Source: Sebastes aleutianus
Lineage: Eukaryota > Chordata > Actinopteri > Perciformes > Sebastidae
Assembly: GCA_916700875.1 (NCBI GenBank)
Contig: CAKAKS010000038.1
Coordinates: 10,583,719-10,647,718, forward strand
Direction: 5' to 3'
DNA length: 64,000 nucleotides
Made by a program: the position numbers and the translations under genes. The notes below the pieces were generated by a model. It saw only the letters and a list, made by a program, of their open reading frames with translations, had not been told where the DNA came from and made no database searches. Shown in pieces: positions 11,635 through 24,218 of this stretch. The number at the start of each line of letters is the position of its first letter. Position 1 is the first letter of the stretch.

Positions 11635-13549
11635 ATAAACAAAGATGGAAATATGGTTTTATAGGACATTTCTTGCCTACATTCTCCTCTTCTGAGCTGT
11701 AATTGTAGTAGCTTCTGGTACAGAGTGGTCGTGCCTCTCATAAACGTGTCCCCTCGGAGTCTTTAATTATAAGCTAGACTTCTCATTTTTGGACTTAGTT
11801 GTTGTTACCTACCTCTGTCAGGTCATGCCTCCTAATGCGAAGTCCTTCAGTAACGTGTTGTGTGGGTTTTCCTCTGCTGTATAGTGTTTTCTCAATATGT
11901 AGTGCATGTTGCAACTCATCCTGTAAATTCAAACTGAAATATTTAGATCACTCAAAGAAAACTGGGCTTTAAGGAGATGGTATTTGCAGAAATAATTCCG
12001 TTGAGCACCATTAAATATATTCTTACAATCCATATAGTATTATATAAGTTGTCAGCTAAATACCTCTCTTGTCATGTGACAGTGTGAAGACAGACCTGAC
12101 GTTACTCAGAGCAGGTTAAGACAAATGCTGAGACATTTTTTTTTTTTTTGAAGATACCATTTGCCTGGAGTCGCAGTGTAGCTGTTCAATCCCAGTGGAT
12201 GAGGATCCCGGTTCTTTCAGTGATAAGAATCAGATCAGGTCAGACCAGTTTTGAGTCAGCAGCTCTTTGGTAGATTTGAGCCAACACACACAAACACACA
12301 CAGAGAGAGCAGTGGTGTTTGAGAGCCCCTGAGCGTTTGGTTTTCTACATCTGAAGGACTTTTCATCCTCCGACTAACCAACTGTCAGTTGACAGCAGAT
12401 GTGCCGAACAACCAGGAACCGGTTTGGGGAAAAAAAGAATTAAAAAACAAGCAATAGGACAAAGTGATAGCCATAGTAGCTAAATTTATGACTGCTAAAA
12501 CCACTTTAGCACTTTTCAAAAACATTCACATTTACAGCAAAGTTTCTCTGTTTTGTTTTTTTTGACCATTAGTTCTCTTTAATATTTCTTGTAATGTAGC
12601 CATGGGGACCTCCAACACATGATCTACATATACTGGGTATCCCAGAGAGTCAAAAGTATAAAGTTAACGTGCCAGGTTGATGTTAACTGACATGCACACA
12701 CGTGATATAGTAACATTTATTTAGTGCAAGAAAATAGCAAAACGAGGAAGCTGCTGCATTTTTGTCCCAATTTTAAGGTGAATGAGCCAGACAGAAAAGC
12801 AAAGCAAGGTACATTAAGTGTTTCAGAACTGCTTTCCAGCGTTGGCTAGGTATTTAAGTTCTTTATTTTTGCTTTAGGGTTTGATTCATATTCAGTCAAG
12901 AAGTGTTCCCTCTTTAGGTGGCTGTGAAGTTAAAGTCGACACATTGTGATTGTTTCTCATTTTTCAGCGGTTGAAAGAAGCTTTTCGTGTTTATTTATTC
13001 TGTTATTCTGTCGGTACACTGCAACTTGTTTCCTTCTTTTTAGCGACACTTTGTCGTAGGCCATACTTACACATTGAATGTGAAAATGGTTACTTTGCTG
13101 TTCAGAAGTTTAGTTTGCCAGCTACTGCTTACGTGCCTTTATTATTATGAATATCGTAGATTGGACAAGAGGTCTTGGATTTAATTTGCTTTCTGCGAGA
13201 TGAGAAGAAAACAAGTTTACACTGCTTGTCTTTAGGGGCAGAGAATGAATGTCACAGGGTTTACATATGAACAGAGTTGTGTTAAATGTTCTCTGCTGTT
13301 TGCACAGAGGAACTTTTTATTTTTTAGACCAAAGGGATCGGAGGAAAGCTTAATTTCAACAGATGAATCAATATTTGAGAAGTGTTTTTTGTCTTTGTGG
13401 GACAACAGTAGGGCTAATGTAGGACCTGGCTCAGATGTGCATGTAATTGATCCCTGGACAAAATGTAATTGAAAAATTTGGATCATTTTTTAATTTTGTT
13501 CATCATCAGTTATGTTCTCTTTTAGGAAGTCAGTGTTAAGTTCAATAAA
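11635..13549 (+). other. Probable long 3'UTR of pbxip1
   Basis: After the stop at 11632-11634 about 1.9 kb has no recognisable repeat and no exon. A first AATAAA overlaps the region just after the stop (tttaaataaac, 11634). A second, ttcaataaat at about 13541-13550, would end a long 3'UTR immediately before the hAT element at 13621. Which signal is used cannot be decided from sequence. Confidence 0.5.
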
Positions 13550-13620
13550 TTTTTCACCATTGAAATGTGACTGTTGATTCATTTATTATATGGAGACAAT
13601 AAAAACAAATACCACAGAAT

Positions 13621-14113
13621 TAGGGCTATTTGTTTTAACACCGCTAACTTCTTTAATGCTAAATGCAGCTTTAAAGCTAGAGTGAAGATACTGGTATCAT
13701 ATGAAACTAGAAAACCTAAGGAATCCATTGGTCTAAACCATGTCCTACTAGCTTGCCGGTAAGGAAGCTAAATAGCGCTCCAAACTTACAAGGAAAAGGA
13801 AAAACTGGCATGGCCATTTTCAAAGGGGTCCCTTGACCTCTGACCTCAAGATATGTGAATGTAAATGGGTTCTATGGGTACCCACGAGTCTCCCCTTTAC
13901 AGACATGCCCACTTTATGATAATCACATGCAGTTTTGGGGCAAGTCATAGTCAAGACAGCACACTGACACACTGACAGCTGTTGTTGCCTGTTGGGCTGC
14001 AGTTTCAGTATAAAATAAAAAAAATGTGCGATTAATTTGCGATTAATCATGATCAACTATAGTCAATCGTGCGATTAATCACGATTAAATATTTGAATCG
14101 ATTGACAGCCGTA
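13621..14113. mobile_element. Non-autonomous hAT element, copy 1 of the 'gattaatcgcgattaa' family
   Basis: The ends tagggct and agccgta form short inverted repeats. The flanks cacagaat and cacagaaa are a 7/8 target duplication. The interior holds acctctgacctcaagatatg and gattaatc motifs that recur in the elements at 17919, 39530, 41426 and 61126, so it is a family present at least five times here. Confidence 0.75.
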
Positions 14114-14837
14114 CACAGAAAATATCCCATGCTTCTATTTAAGTACTGAAAAATGTACAATGATACCCGACCATGTGTGACTTGCTGTCTGACTCACTCT
14201 CTGACGGGAAATGGAAGTGTTGGCATGACAGGCATCTATTATCACGCCTATGATGCCAAACTAAAATATTTACATCTAGATTAAATACTCTTTCGCCGGC
14301 ACGAACTCTCTCTCAGCCTGTTACACATGATACATGAACCAACTGACCTAATATGCTGCTGATGAACGAGAACGGAAGCAACGACTGAGAACGATCATGA
14401 AACTGCAGAGAGAGCTCGTCGTTCTTTGAATACTACAAGCATCTCTGTGTGTTTCTGTACTTTTCTTCTGTAGGATTTCTTTCTTTTCCACACACATTTA
14501 CTCCTGACAAAGACAGTGTGTTGTCCTGAATGCCACATTATTGCAGTCATGTTTTGTATAAACCAATTACTGCTGAGGCATGCATGATTCAGTGGCTTGA
14601 TTAGAACGGCCTGACAGAGATCCTTGCTCTGCAGACACACTGGAAATGGCTTTTGTGCTACCATCAGTACAAATTTGCCCTTTGTAGGACAGAGTGGCAG
14701 TTTTTTTTTCTTTTTCATGTGTGTGTTTATGTGCAGCTTTTAGTGGAAATCAAGCCGAGATAAGGCCGGCCTTGTGGATGGGGGAGAAGAGGGCAGGTTT
14801 TCCGCTGATGTGTGCATCAGTGGACGGAGATGAAGGG

Positions 14838-14917
14838 TATATATTGAGGGAGGTGATGGTCAGAGTGGAGGGACGAGGTTCTTAGTAACACATCACACAG
14901 CATCTCGACACAAAAAG
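14838..14917 (+). promoter_or_regulatory. TATA box and non-coding exon 1 of the first S100 gene
   Basis: tatatat at 14838-14844 is followed about 25-30 bp later by the likely start site. The short exon ends with AAAAG|GTGAGA at 14917. A TATA-driven promoter with a small untranslated first exon is the usual S100 arrangement. Confidence 0.6.
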
Positions 14918-15020
14918 GTGAGACCACGGCCACTGTTTTTCTGACTAATATCTGCAGTGAAAGATGTTTGTTGAGGTTTTACTCTCTATATTCACTTCTC
15001 AGGTCTCAGCACAAACCATC

Positions 15021-16758
15021 ATGGAAGCCGCCATCTGCACCCTCGTCACCCATTTCAAGAACTACGCTGGGAAAGACGGATCCTCCAGCACCCTGAGCAA
15101 AGACGAGTTCCAAAACCTGGTGACCTCTCAGCTGCCCAACTATGTCAAGGTAAGTCTCAGACGTGATCTGATGATTTCTATCTGCATCCTGAGCACCTAC
15201 AGAAAACATTTATCAAAGAAAATATAGTTTATGATGCAACGTGTCTGAAGCCTCTGCTCTGTTATTCACATACACATATTACTGCGGGTGTATTGCTTTT
15301 ATATATAACTCCACTGTTACCTTCATCCTTAGTTTTACAGATTACTTTCTCTAAGTTGAGCATGATGTCACTTCATCATGTCCTGGGTAGCCCATATGAA
15401 ATATCTACATCATCAGCTTGTAAAAATGTACAATATATGTGTATATTTCAACGAATATTGTGATTATATACTTTTTATATTCCAATTCAGTGCATGTTTT
15501 TATGCTCTGTTTCAGTGTATGACATGTCACTATGAGGTCTCATGCTGCAACATACAAAACAATATACTAAGGTTGCAGCTGAAGCTAATTTTCTGTATTA
15601 CTCTACCAGTTATCTTTTCCCATTACCCGATTAATGTCTATTAATGTGTATGAAATGTAAAAAATAACATAAATTTCCCATCTTCAGACAGCAGTATATA
15701 ATGTCCAGCATACAGTAATGTCTTAAAATTACTTAGTTTGTCTGGTGAAAATAATGTATTTAACTTAACAGTGGTATAAAATGAAGGAAAGCAAGAAAGT
15801 ACCATATTTAATAAGCTATAACTGCCAAATGTTTAATAATTTTACTTGACAAATCAGTTAAAGTTCAGTTAATTATCACATTTGTCAGCAGTAGGTCTGT
15901 CACAATATCAGATTTTCACTACACGATTATCGTGGCAAAAAAAAATAATGATAATGATATTATTGCGTTATCTATAGAATATATAGAAAAAAAATGTATC
16001 AGTCAAATTCATCTTTAACTTTGTTTATTGTGCGTTTTGTATCTTTTTTGGCAAATTAACTACACTCAAAATACGAGAATAGGGAGGTGGAGAGAGAGTC
16101 TGTAACCATAACTGTACAAAAGCATGATTTAAGAGGCGCTGCTGGATTATTACACAATATTATCACATGTGCATTTTTAGCATCTGGTATATGGCATATA
16201 TGGTATATATACCCGGTATATTGCGACACCCCTAGTCACCAATTAACTTAAGTATAATGTTGTATTGCGTCTCTATGAGACTGGCCTGGAAAATATTCAG
16301 GCATGAGAAATAAGTCAGACGCTGTGCAAAATGTATTAATTGCACATTTTTCAACATATTCTGATTGAATAAGTGTTTTATAATGACCACTGTAAGTGAT
16401 CATTTCCCACTGTTGTCCACTAATATATTTAATATATCATTAAACACATTAAACATGTGCTTTTGAAGGCATCAGAAAAGTGTATGTGGCTGTGAATGAA
16501 TGCTATTTATTACTACGCTCCACCATTAGGTGGCAGGACAGTCTTGCAGAGTAGCTGATGTTGCAGCTCAGGGTGATGTTGCATTGATCAGGGTCTCCTC
16601 TCTCTGATGTGATCACCCAACAGAACGCCAGCGACCCCGGGGCCATCGAGCAGCTCATGGGTTCCCTGGATGAAAACAACGACGGGGAGCTGACTTTCAG
16701 CGAGTTCTGGCAGCTGATTGGGAAACTGGCGAGCAAGCAGGGAGGCTTCAGTCAGTAG
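15021..16758 (+). CDS. S100 calcium-binding protein, S100A13/A16-like, 87 aa
   Basis: S100 proteins are small dimeric EF-hand calcium sensors. Coding exons are 15021-15149 (43 codons, donor AAG|GTAAGT) and 16624-16758 (44 codons and TAG, acceptor caacag), which is the standard S100 layout of one EF-hand per coding exon after an untranslated exon. EF1 is the S100-type pseudo-EF loop YAGKDGSSSTLSKDEF. EF2 is canonical, DENNDGELTFSE, with all calcium-ligand positions kept. FWQLIG after EF2 resembles the 'YW.LIG' of S100A13 and A16, while YAGKDG recalls S100A11, so the orthologue is uncertain. The protein ends soon after helix IV (GGFSQ), giving a short C-terminus. It sits between pbxip1 and the two other S100 genes, all on one strand. 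Confidence 0.88.
15892..16234. mobile_element. hAT-like MITE in the S100 intron
   Basis: Left end taggtctgtc and right end acacccta-type (rc taggggtgtc) are imperfect inverted repeats. The flanks gtcagcag and gtcaccaa agree at 6 of 8 positions, consistent with an old 8-bp duplication. The interior has paired cga/tcg AT-rich motifs and no coding capacity. Confidence 0.6.
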
Positions 16759-16948
16759 AGCTCGCCGCCGCCGTCTCCTCATGTCAACTGTGGCTTTCTT
16801 TGAGCAGATTGTGCAGCGCCGATCAACTCGACCGGAGCTGTCACACTGTAAAAATCAAAGGCATCTGAATTCTTTCATCACTCCACCAGTCGGTGCCACA
16901 TGTGTAACTCTTTAGTTAACCATTTGTTGAATGTGGGGGAACATTTGA

Positions 16949-16954
16949 ATTAAA
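16949..16954 (+). terminator. Poly(A) signal ATTAAA of the first S100 gene
   Basis: gaattaaagg lies about 190 bp after the TAG. It is a common variant polyadenylation signal and defines a short 3'UTR. Confidence 0.55.
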
Positions 16955-16974
16955 GGCTTCATTGTCTTGAACCC

Positions 16975-17918
16975 TCATCCACCCAACACTGTCTCCTGTC
17001 ATTCATTCACCACATTATATGATGTCCAGGCATTTGAGCGGGAGCGTATTACAGCCTTGATTTACGGGCCTGTAATCCTATATGCGTTCCCGCTGCCACA
17101 AATACACCATCCAGACCATATCTTGTTCCATAGAGCTTCATAATGCCGGCACAAAGCTGCCTGTCCGAGCGTTAAACATAAGGTCTTCACTGTCTGTCAC
17201 GGAGGCCTCTCAGGGGACTGCGTAATGGACCCAATACATCCCATTATATTTGGGACATTTGGGAGCTTTGCGGTTTAATTGCATTGTCCTTGTTTAGCGG
17301 TTTAATTCTCGGTGTTATACGGTCACTTTGTGTTCATTCTGATGTCTAGACAGAGTTATGCGTGCTGGCTTCCTCCCCAGCTGTTTTATAGCCTATAGGC
17401 CTGTTTTAATTCTGTACAAGAGAGAAAGGTACCGCTCGCTGCTGATGTTTAAAACGCAGATCCTTCAACAGATAAGACAATGTGACCTTTGTATCCAAAT
17501 TACGCATGCTAAAGGTGCCAGCGTGGGAGGAGTGGTGGCGGGCACATGAGTCAGCGAGCAGCATTACAGTGAGAGACAGGGCACTACATCGAGTGTAGGC
17601 TGGCAGCTTGTACGTCGTCTGTGTAGGGAAGTCTGAGTGGGTTTCCCAGAGTGTGGAGGCGTGTATCTCTCACACAGAAAGAAGCACAGGTAGTGAGATT
17701 TAATCTGTGGAGGGGAATTTAAAAAACAATAAATACCTGAAAGCCCTGTCAAGAATCTGGCAAGACTGCTTTTCCTCTTTCACCACCTTTGCCACCCACA
17801 CTGACTTCCCTCCCTGTAGTATCTCAACGCGTTCTCATCCCAAGTCGTCACATACTGACACTTTACCAGACCCCTCGGCGTCACTCTTTCAGAGTAAACA
17901 TGTGCTTAATGTTTTGAA
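16975..17918. other. Intergenic, no gene seen
   Basis: Unique-looking sequence with no exon-like segment and no recognised repeat. It separates the first S100 gene from the hAT element at 17919. Confidence 0.5.
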
Positions 17919-18546
17919 TAGGACTGTCAATCGATTAAAACATTTAATCGTGGTTAATCATATGATTGTCCATAGTTAATCACAAAATTAATCACACATT
18001 TTTATCTGTTTCAAATGTACCTTAAAGGGAGATTTGTCAAGTATTTAATACTCTTATCAACATGGGAGTGGGCAAATAAGCTTGCTTTATGCAAATATAT
18101 GTATATATTGGAAATCAATAAACAACACAAAACCCAGAAACCCTCACAGGTACTGCATTTAGCATAAACAATATGCTCAAATCATAACATGGCAAACTGC
18201 AGCCCAACAGGCAACAACAGCTGTCAGTGTGTCAGTGTGCTGACTTGACTATGACTTACCCCAAACTGCATGTGATTATCATAAAGTGAGTATGTCTGTA
18301 AAGGGGAGACTCGTGGGTACCCATAGAACCCATTTACATTCACATATCTTGAGGTCAGAGGTCAAGGGACGCCTTTGCAAATGGCCATGCCTGTTTGACC
18401 TGGCAAAAATTTAGCATAAATTTACAGCGTTATTGAACCCCCTTCGCGAAAAAAATAGTATGACATGGTTGGTACCAATGGATTCTTTAGGTTTTCTAGT
18501 TTCATATGATGCTACTATCTTCTTTGTGTTAACTTTGACAGCCCTT
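17919..18546. mobile_element. Non-autonomous hAT element, copy 2
   Basis: Starts taggactgtcaatcgatt and ends ctttgacagccctt; the inverted ends match copy 5 at 61126. The flanks gttttgaa and attttgag share ttttga, a worn 8-bp duplication. Relative to copy 1 it lies in the opposite orientation. Confidence 0.75.
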
Positions 18547-20530
18547 ATTTTGAGGTAAACCAAAACACATCTAACCCTTTAGCGTCTCATACTCGACACT
18601 AAAGGGTGCCTTCAGTGTCGGTAACGCTGACTGCCGTGACAAAGCGTCGGTATTTCACGCCCTGGGAATGACAACAGGCTGAGTTTTTTTCACTTTAGAT
18701 TCTTAACTCTCAAATTTCCAAAGTATCAGTTGGGAGAAGCTTCAGCCAAATTTCAGTTTAAACAGTCTTTTTGTAGTTGAAAACTATGATTTTGTTCATG
18801 TTTGTCACTTTTGTTGAATTTGTGTCACTTTAACACATCTATGAGACACACAGATGTGTAAAAAAAAAAAAAAAGGCACATCCTCCCTAAAATGGATTGT
18901 AAGATTATGGAGCTATGGCCTACTTTCCAAGTGTGTTTTTTTCTATGTCTTTAATAAGTGAAATAGTTTAGAAAGCCACCGAGCCCTGTGCAGATGAAAT
19001 AATATATCCCTCCTCCCTCCTCTATCTGTCTCCTCGTCCCAGCACATGAAGCCACAAGCCTTCCTAGTTGGCGTGAAACTGCTCAAATCACACATGACGC
19101 GAAACAGCTGGCCAAAGTGAGCCAAAGATAATTCCAATAAAAACACAACTAGAAGTGTTTTGATACACTTTTCACTCCCTTTTTCCTGCGAGTTTAAAGC
19201 TTCTCTTCAACATTCCCACTTCTCCTTCTCTCTCTCTCTCCCTGTGTCTCTCTCACTCTTCCAGGTACACGCCCTTTGACTTGTCAGGGGAAAAAGTTTT
19301 AAGGAAAGAAAAAAAAAAGTCTAAATCACGGAAGAGATTCTGCTGCTGTCCTACTAGTTTGGCAAGTTTTCTCGGCTCTCAAAGCGGCGTAGAAAAGGCG
19401 GAGAAGAGGGCAGAAACTCCACATTTGCGCACATTTATACACTTCAGACTATATACGGTGAGTTGAACGCGTCTTTTTGGATTCTTTCTGGGTTTTTCCT
19501 GCGTATAATCACTGTGTTTGTTCATCGTTTTTGCCACGTTTCGATAGACTCTTGCAAAGAGCCATCATCATGAAACTCAGTCTGACTGCAGGACGGTGTC
19601 AATGACTCCAGCTCTCACTAGTTTATAGTCTCACGTTGCACTTTTATCTTAAAAAAAGAGTGAACAATGAGAGTTTATGGTTATTCTTGCTTTTATTGAG
19701 GTACTTTTTTGGTTTTTATTGGTGGTGTTTGGTGCCATATGCTTTCTCTCTTTCTCTCTTGGAAAGATATTTGAGATTTTGACGTAGATCAGTTGTCAAG
19801 TCACCGATCATTTGCCGAACAGCTTATAAAACATTAAGGTGACAGAGTTGTTGAGTTTATGTGGATATCCAGTTGGGCATCCGGGTCGCGCGTAAAAGCG
19901 CACAAAATCAACAAATATGCCATTTTTTATTTTTTTTTATTTAAATTATTTATTTATTTTTAATGTCTAAAGCTCAATGTTGATCATTCAAGAGCACCAA
20001 AATATTTGGTTTTTTTTTTCTTCTTTCAAACGATTCTTTTTCTCTCACAAACTATGACATTTTTTTTATATATATAAATATAAAGAGGCCTTGAAAGAGT
20101 GACAGCTGGTGTTCTGGGTGGACTTTTGGTGTCGTTTTTTACACCTTCTTTCAACACTCTTATTCAATATTCAAAACAGATCATTATGGTGTTGATGGTG
20201 ATGAATCCTGTTGCGCAATCTGTATTTTTCAAACCCAACTATGTGGCTATGAGATGAGAGACAGCAGAGACAGAGAGACATTTACAGCCACAACCGAAAC
20301 TTGTTCCTCCGTTAATATTTTATGCTGCACACGAGCGGTAGTATTGTCATTACTCTGCGCACATACCGTCTCACATTCAGCCCATTTGGAAACGCAACAC
20401 TCAATCTCCTTTGGGGCTCTGGAGGGAAACGGGAAACCTCTGGTTGTAGGCCTGTGTCTTTAATTATTTGCACAGTTGTTGTTTTTTTGGGGGCCTTTTT
20501 TTTTTTTTTAGACAAATAACTGGGGGTTGG
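18547..20530. other. Intergenic, possible untranslated exon 1 of the second S100 gene
   Basis: A good donor, ATACG|GTGAGT, ends a candidate exon at 19457, preceded by a pyrimidine-rich stretch at 19217-19262. If real, it would be the untranslated first exon spliced to the acceptor at 23175-23176. Nothing else coding was seen; there are poly-T runs near 19920-20060. Confidence 0.3.
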
Positions 20531-20780
20531 TTGGACAAGATGGATCTCTGACGTAGGATGGGTGATGCAATTTGTCTAAATTATAGGGACACGTGTTGGG
20601 ACTGTGTCCAAGCTGGGTAACACCACCTTAAGAAAGGTCACTAGGTGAATAATGGATGTGTGAATGGACAGAAATGTCAATCCAGGAATAGAGGAATTGT
20701 CTTTAGCTGGGTATTTTATGACAGGAGTCGTTAAGGCCCTTGTGTACTAGGAGGGTGTGTCACCTCCACCAGTGCAATCG
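20531..20780. repeat. Segment A: left copy of a ~250-bp direct repeat
   Basis: Begins ggacaagatggatctctgac and ends cacctccaccagtgca. It is nearly the same as 21481-21738 (A'), with scattered substitutions and small indels. The two copies bracket segment B. Confidence 0.85.
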
Positions 20781-21480
20781 GTAAAAGTCCAAACACTACA
20801 ACTCCATTCCTCATATATGATAAATAACACATGTACATAAATAGAAGCATTGCTTTGTACTACTATAGTACGATAGTCCAGTGTTGGTCATGTATGGTTT
20901 TTCTTTTGTTCCTTTTCCCCGATGATGGGCCTTGAGGCTAAATGGATGTGGAAGATGTGTATGAATGTGAAATTTATATATGTTTGGAAAATTTGAATGT
21001 TATTAGTGTAACAAATATATGATCTTGTATATAGTATGTATGTGATAAATGTAATGTGCTTGATTTCGGACCCCAGGAAGACTAGCTGGTGCCATTGGTA
21101 TCAGCTAATGGGGATCCTTTTTAAAATAAATAAATACTAGTTACCACTATGTTCATATGTACAGCATGTGCATCCCACTATATATAGCACATTTACCTCA
21201 TTGTGATAATATACTATGATAGCATGCAAGACGTTAACTATCATATGCATGCCATATCCCTGTGAAAGTTTACTGCAAAATATGAATTGACCTGCAGCAG
21301 CACACTGACACACATGACCAAAGTGTCACTGCAGCCATGATGTTAAGTTTTAATACCCCACGTTTATCTTATCCCCACTTATCTTCTACTTCTTTACACA
21401 TATTGGTCCTTGGTAAAACTATATATATGACAGTATATATCTTGCTAAGCACTAACGGCTTTAAGGAATAGTTTGATATT
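20781..21480 (+). pseudogene. Segment B: relic copy of the 3'UTR of the second S100 gene
   Basis: Apart from one insertion (20869-21135) it tracks 24363-24800, the 3'UTR of the S100 gene at 23188-24218, almost base for base: aaagtccaaacactacaa at the start, agcatgtgcatcccactata in the middle, ggaatagttygatatt at the end. No S100 exon lies upstream of it. Best reading: the tail of a tandem duplicate whose coding exons were deleted. Confidence 0.7.
20869..21135 (+). mobile_element. 5'-truncated LINE 3' tail
   Basis: Present in segment B but absent from the matching 3'UTR near 24470, so its borders can be read from the empty site. It ends ggggatcctttttaaaataaataaa, a typical fish LINE 3' end with a short A-rich repeat, next to a short target repeat (tactatag / tactag). 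Confidence 0.65.
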
Positions 21481-21738
21481 TGGACAAGATGGATCTCTGA
21501 CGTGTGACGGGGTGATGCAATTTGTCCCAATTATAGGGCACGTGTTGGGACTATGTCCAAGCAGGGCAACACCACCTTAAGAAAAGGTCACTAGGTGAAT
21601 AATGGATGTGATAAATGGACAGAAATGTCAATCCAGGATTAGAAGAATTGTCTTTAGCTGGGTATTTTAGGAGAGGACGCACGGAGAGCCGTTAAGGCCC
21701 TTGTGTACTAGGAGGGTGTGTCACCTCCACCGGTGCAG
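21481..21738. repeat. Segment A': right copy of the ~250-bp direct repeat
   Basis: Second copy of segment A. It starts exactly where segment B stops, at gatatt|tggacaag, and runs to cacctccaccggtgcag. What follows, up to the S100 exon at 23188, has no counterpart after segment A. Confidence 0.85.
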
Positions 21739-23170
21739 GAAGAAGTCCCCTAAAGTTCCTACGAAACTAGGAGACGGTTGTCTCTGATATCACAAAGAAA
21801 CTGACATGAAACATGATATACATGGATGGAAGTTTTTAAAACAATGTGGCAACTGAACTTCTTTTGAATCTTTGCTCATATAACATTATTACTATTGTTA
21901 AATGACAGCTGTATTGACAATCAGATAAGATATGCTTATACTCTTTTAGATACAAACTTGTGGTTTTGTTGTGCAGTTTGGGGATCAGCAAGTCAGGTAG
22001 TAAAATCTGAAAGGGGGTCGAGTGAAATGTTAGCTTTTAATGGCCCTATCTGTGCTACAGTGTCAGAGCTCCCTAATGACACTAACAGGCACACAGGCCA
22101 CATAATTGGCCACATATGCTGCTTGTAGTGACCGCTGTGGAGAAGAAATTGCTTGGCTGGAGGGGTTGCTTCAGTTTGACACGCACTTCAGTAATTGAGG
22201 TACGAATTTGTCGCCTAACAAACAAGCGTTCGGCTCAGGAGACGAGGAATCCACAGTACAGTGTGTTTTCTCACCGGCACTGTTGTTTGCTCTGCTCGCA
22301 TTTGAATACCGAAGCAGACGGACGAGTACGGTCGCCTCGAACATTATCCTCTCAGTGCTTTGGGGCAAACTAGCTCCGGAGTTTGGCCTGTAAATTCCTG
22401 TCTAAGTGATCTCCACAGACAGCAATGAATGGAATTCCTGCAGAGCCGTGTCACCTACTGGCGTGTTTTACATTCGGAGCAATGCCTGTAGATTGCCTAT
22501 ACATATGTCGACATATTACGCTTGTGACTGTGTCTCTATGACTCATGTACTGTAGCATCTATGGACTTTTAAATGTGCAGGAATTCGCTGCTGGCGTGTA
22601 ACAAAAGCCTTAAAAAATCCTCATCGAGCCTCATTGTCAGATATGTTTGAGTGTATTTGTGTGCAACAGTGTGAAGGAAGAGAGAGTGGCACTGAAAGAG
22701 AGAAGCCGCTACAGCTGGTGAGAGAGAAAGAAAGAAAGAGAGAGAGAGAGAGAGGAGCAGACAGGGACTAGGTAATCCCTTAGGTAATCTGAAGCCCGGT
22801 CCCTTCGGTCGTCTCAGCAGATCAGATGACCTATCAAAGATCAGAACTTCCATTGTGCATCACGGCTTGTCTCTCAATCAGACTCCCTCTCACCCTCTCC
22901 ACTTATCTCACGTCACCGTCCCTCCCTTATTGCGGCTCCATAGACTCAACACCTGAAACGAAAGGCCTCGCCGGGACACGAGGAGATCCTCTGTTTCATT
23001 TTCCACTGGATGAGCCTACGTCGCTTGAATGTGTTTTGAATCAGACCGTCCTGGAACTTCCTCCCTAAGTTACACTGCACGCTACAGCAGCAACAAGTTG
23101 AATCACTTCTGCCCTGGTCTGCTGTTTGTCTGTCTATCTATCCATCTATCCATCTAACACCTCTTCCTTT
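21739..23170. other. Upstream flank or intron of the second S100 gene
   Basis: No exon supported. It contains a (GA)n run at about 22725-22754. Overlapping short frames at 22116-22393 show no family resemblance. Confidence 0.45.
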
Positions 23171-23187
23171 CCCTAGAGAAAGCAGTC

Positions 23188-24218
23188 ATGGAGTCTGCTG
23201 TTCAGACCATGGTGAAGGTCTTCCTGAAGTCGACCAAAGGAAAGGAGAGTCTAGGAAAGAGTCAATTCCAGAGCCTTGTGAAGAACCAGCTCTCCAACGT
23301 CCTCTCGGTTAGGAAATCTTCATTTAACCTCTCTGAAATATTGCATTGTGTAACCACCTCACCACATAGTAGTCTTGCATTAGCATCAAAATGAAACCAA
23401 ATGATGGTGTAATATACAGTAGGTAAAGTGATCTGATATGATAGAATGACACTCATCAGCATTATAATGTAGATAGAGCCACTGATAGAGGGTCATTTAC
23501 TAATCGTGTATTGTGATTTCACCGGTGGGAGTCCAGGTAGAGTTACTAATCGCCGTGCTTGATTGTCTCATGGTTGCGTGTGCCCACTATCCAGGACACA
23601 GACAGTAAAGAGGCAGTCAACAACATGGGCCAAGGACTGGACGCCAACCAAGACGGCAAAGTCGGCTTTGAGGAGTACTTGAAGCTGGTCGGCTACCTGG
23701 CGACCTCGCTCAGCGAGCAGCGCAACCTCGCCAAAGAGGAGCCCGCCCAGAACGCCGCGTCCGGACAAGTGGCACAAAGCACCCCGGACAAAGTGGAGGA
23801 GGTGAAGCCAGAGGCGAACAACGCAGAGGCGAAGGCGGAAGCAAAGCCAGAAGCGAATGAAGGGCCGAAGGTAGAAGCAGTTGCTGGTGGCATAAAGGTA
23901 GAAGAAAATGTCATGAAGGTAGATATAAAGTCAGGCGGTGAGACGCTGCTCGAGGTGGCGAAGGAGGAGGTGAAGCCAGCGGCGGCGGCGGCAGAAGCAG
24001 CAGCACCAGCAGCAGCAGCAGCGGTGGCGGCCGCTGCGGGATCGGTGGTGGCGGCGGGATCGGAGGTGGTGGCGGCAACGGAGGAGGCGGTGGCGCCCGT
24101 GGAAGTGGTCGTGAAAGAAGTGGGGGATGAAACAGAAGAGTGTGTGGAAGCTGCAGAGAATCTGGCTGCAGGCTTGCAGGAAGACGTAGAGAAGAAGATA
24201 GAGGAGGCGACCTCATAG
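23188..24218 (+). CDS. S100 protein with a long Ala/Glu/Lys-rich C-terminal extension, 247 aa
   Basis: Coding exons are 23188-23307 (40 codons; acceptor ccctag at 23171-23176, donor CTCTCG|GTTAGG) and 23595-24218 (207 codons and stop; acceptor tatccag). Residues 1-85 are an S100 domain: helix I (MESAVQTMVKVFLKSTKGKE), a worn EF1 loop with a Gly-Lys-rich S100 pattern, and a canonical EF2 DANQDGKVGFEE followed by LKLVGYLA. From about residue 90 the frame continues for roughly 160 residues of low-complexity sequence: a Lys/Glu/Ala block with repeated EAKAEAKPEA motifs, then Ala runs (AAAAAEAAAPAAAAAVAAAA), then an acidic amphipathic end. Ordinary S100s stop at 90-110 residues. GC content and third-position GC jump in the tail. 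No role is assigned; MARCKS/GAP43-like low-complexity tails look similar by composition only. Confidence 0.85.

Noticed and set aside
22116..22393. Overlapping frames on both strands upstream of the tailed S100
   Set aside because: Three overlapping frames with no family likeness or codon pattern; likely chance.
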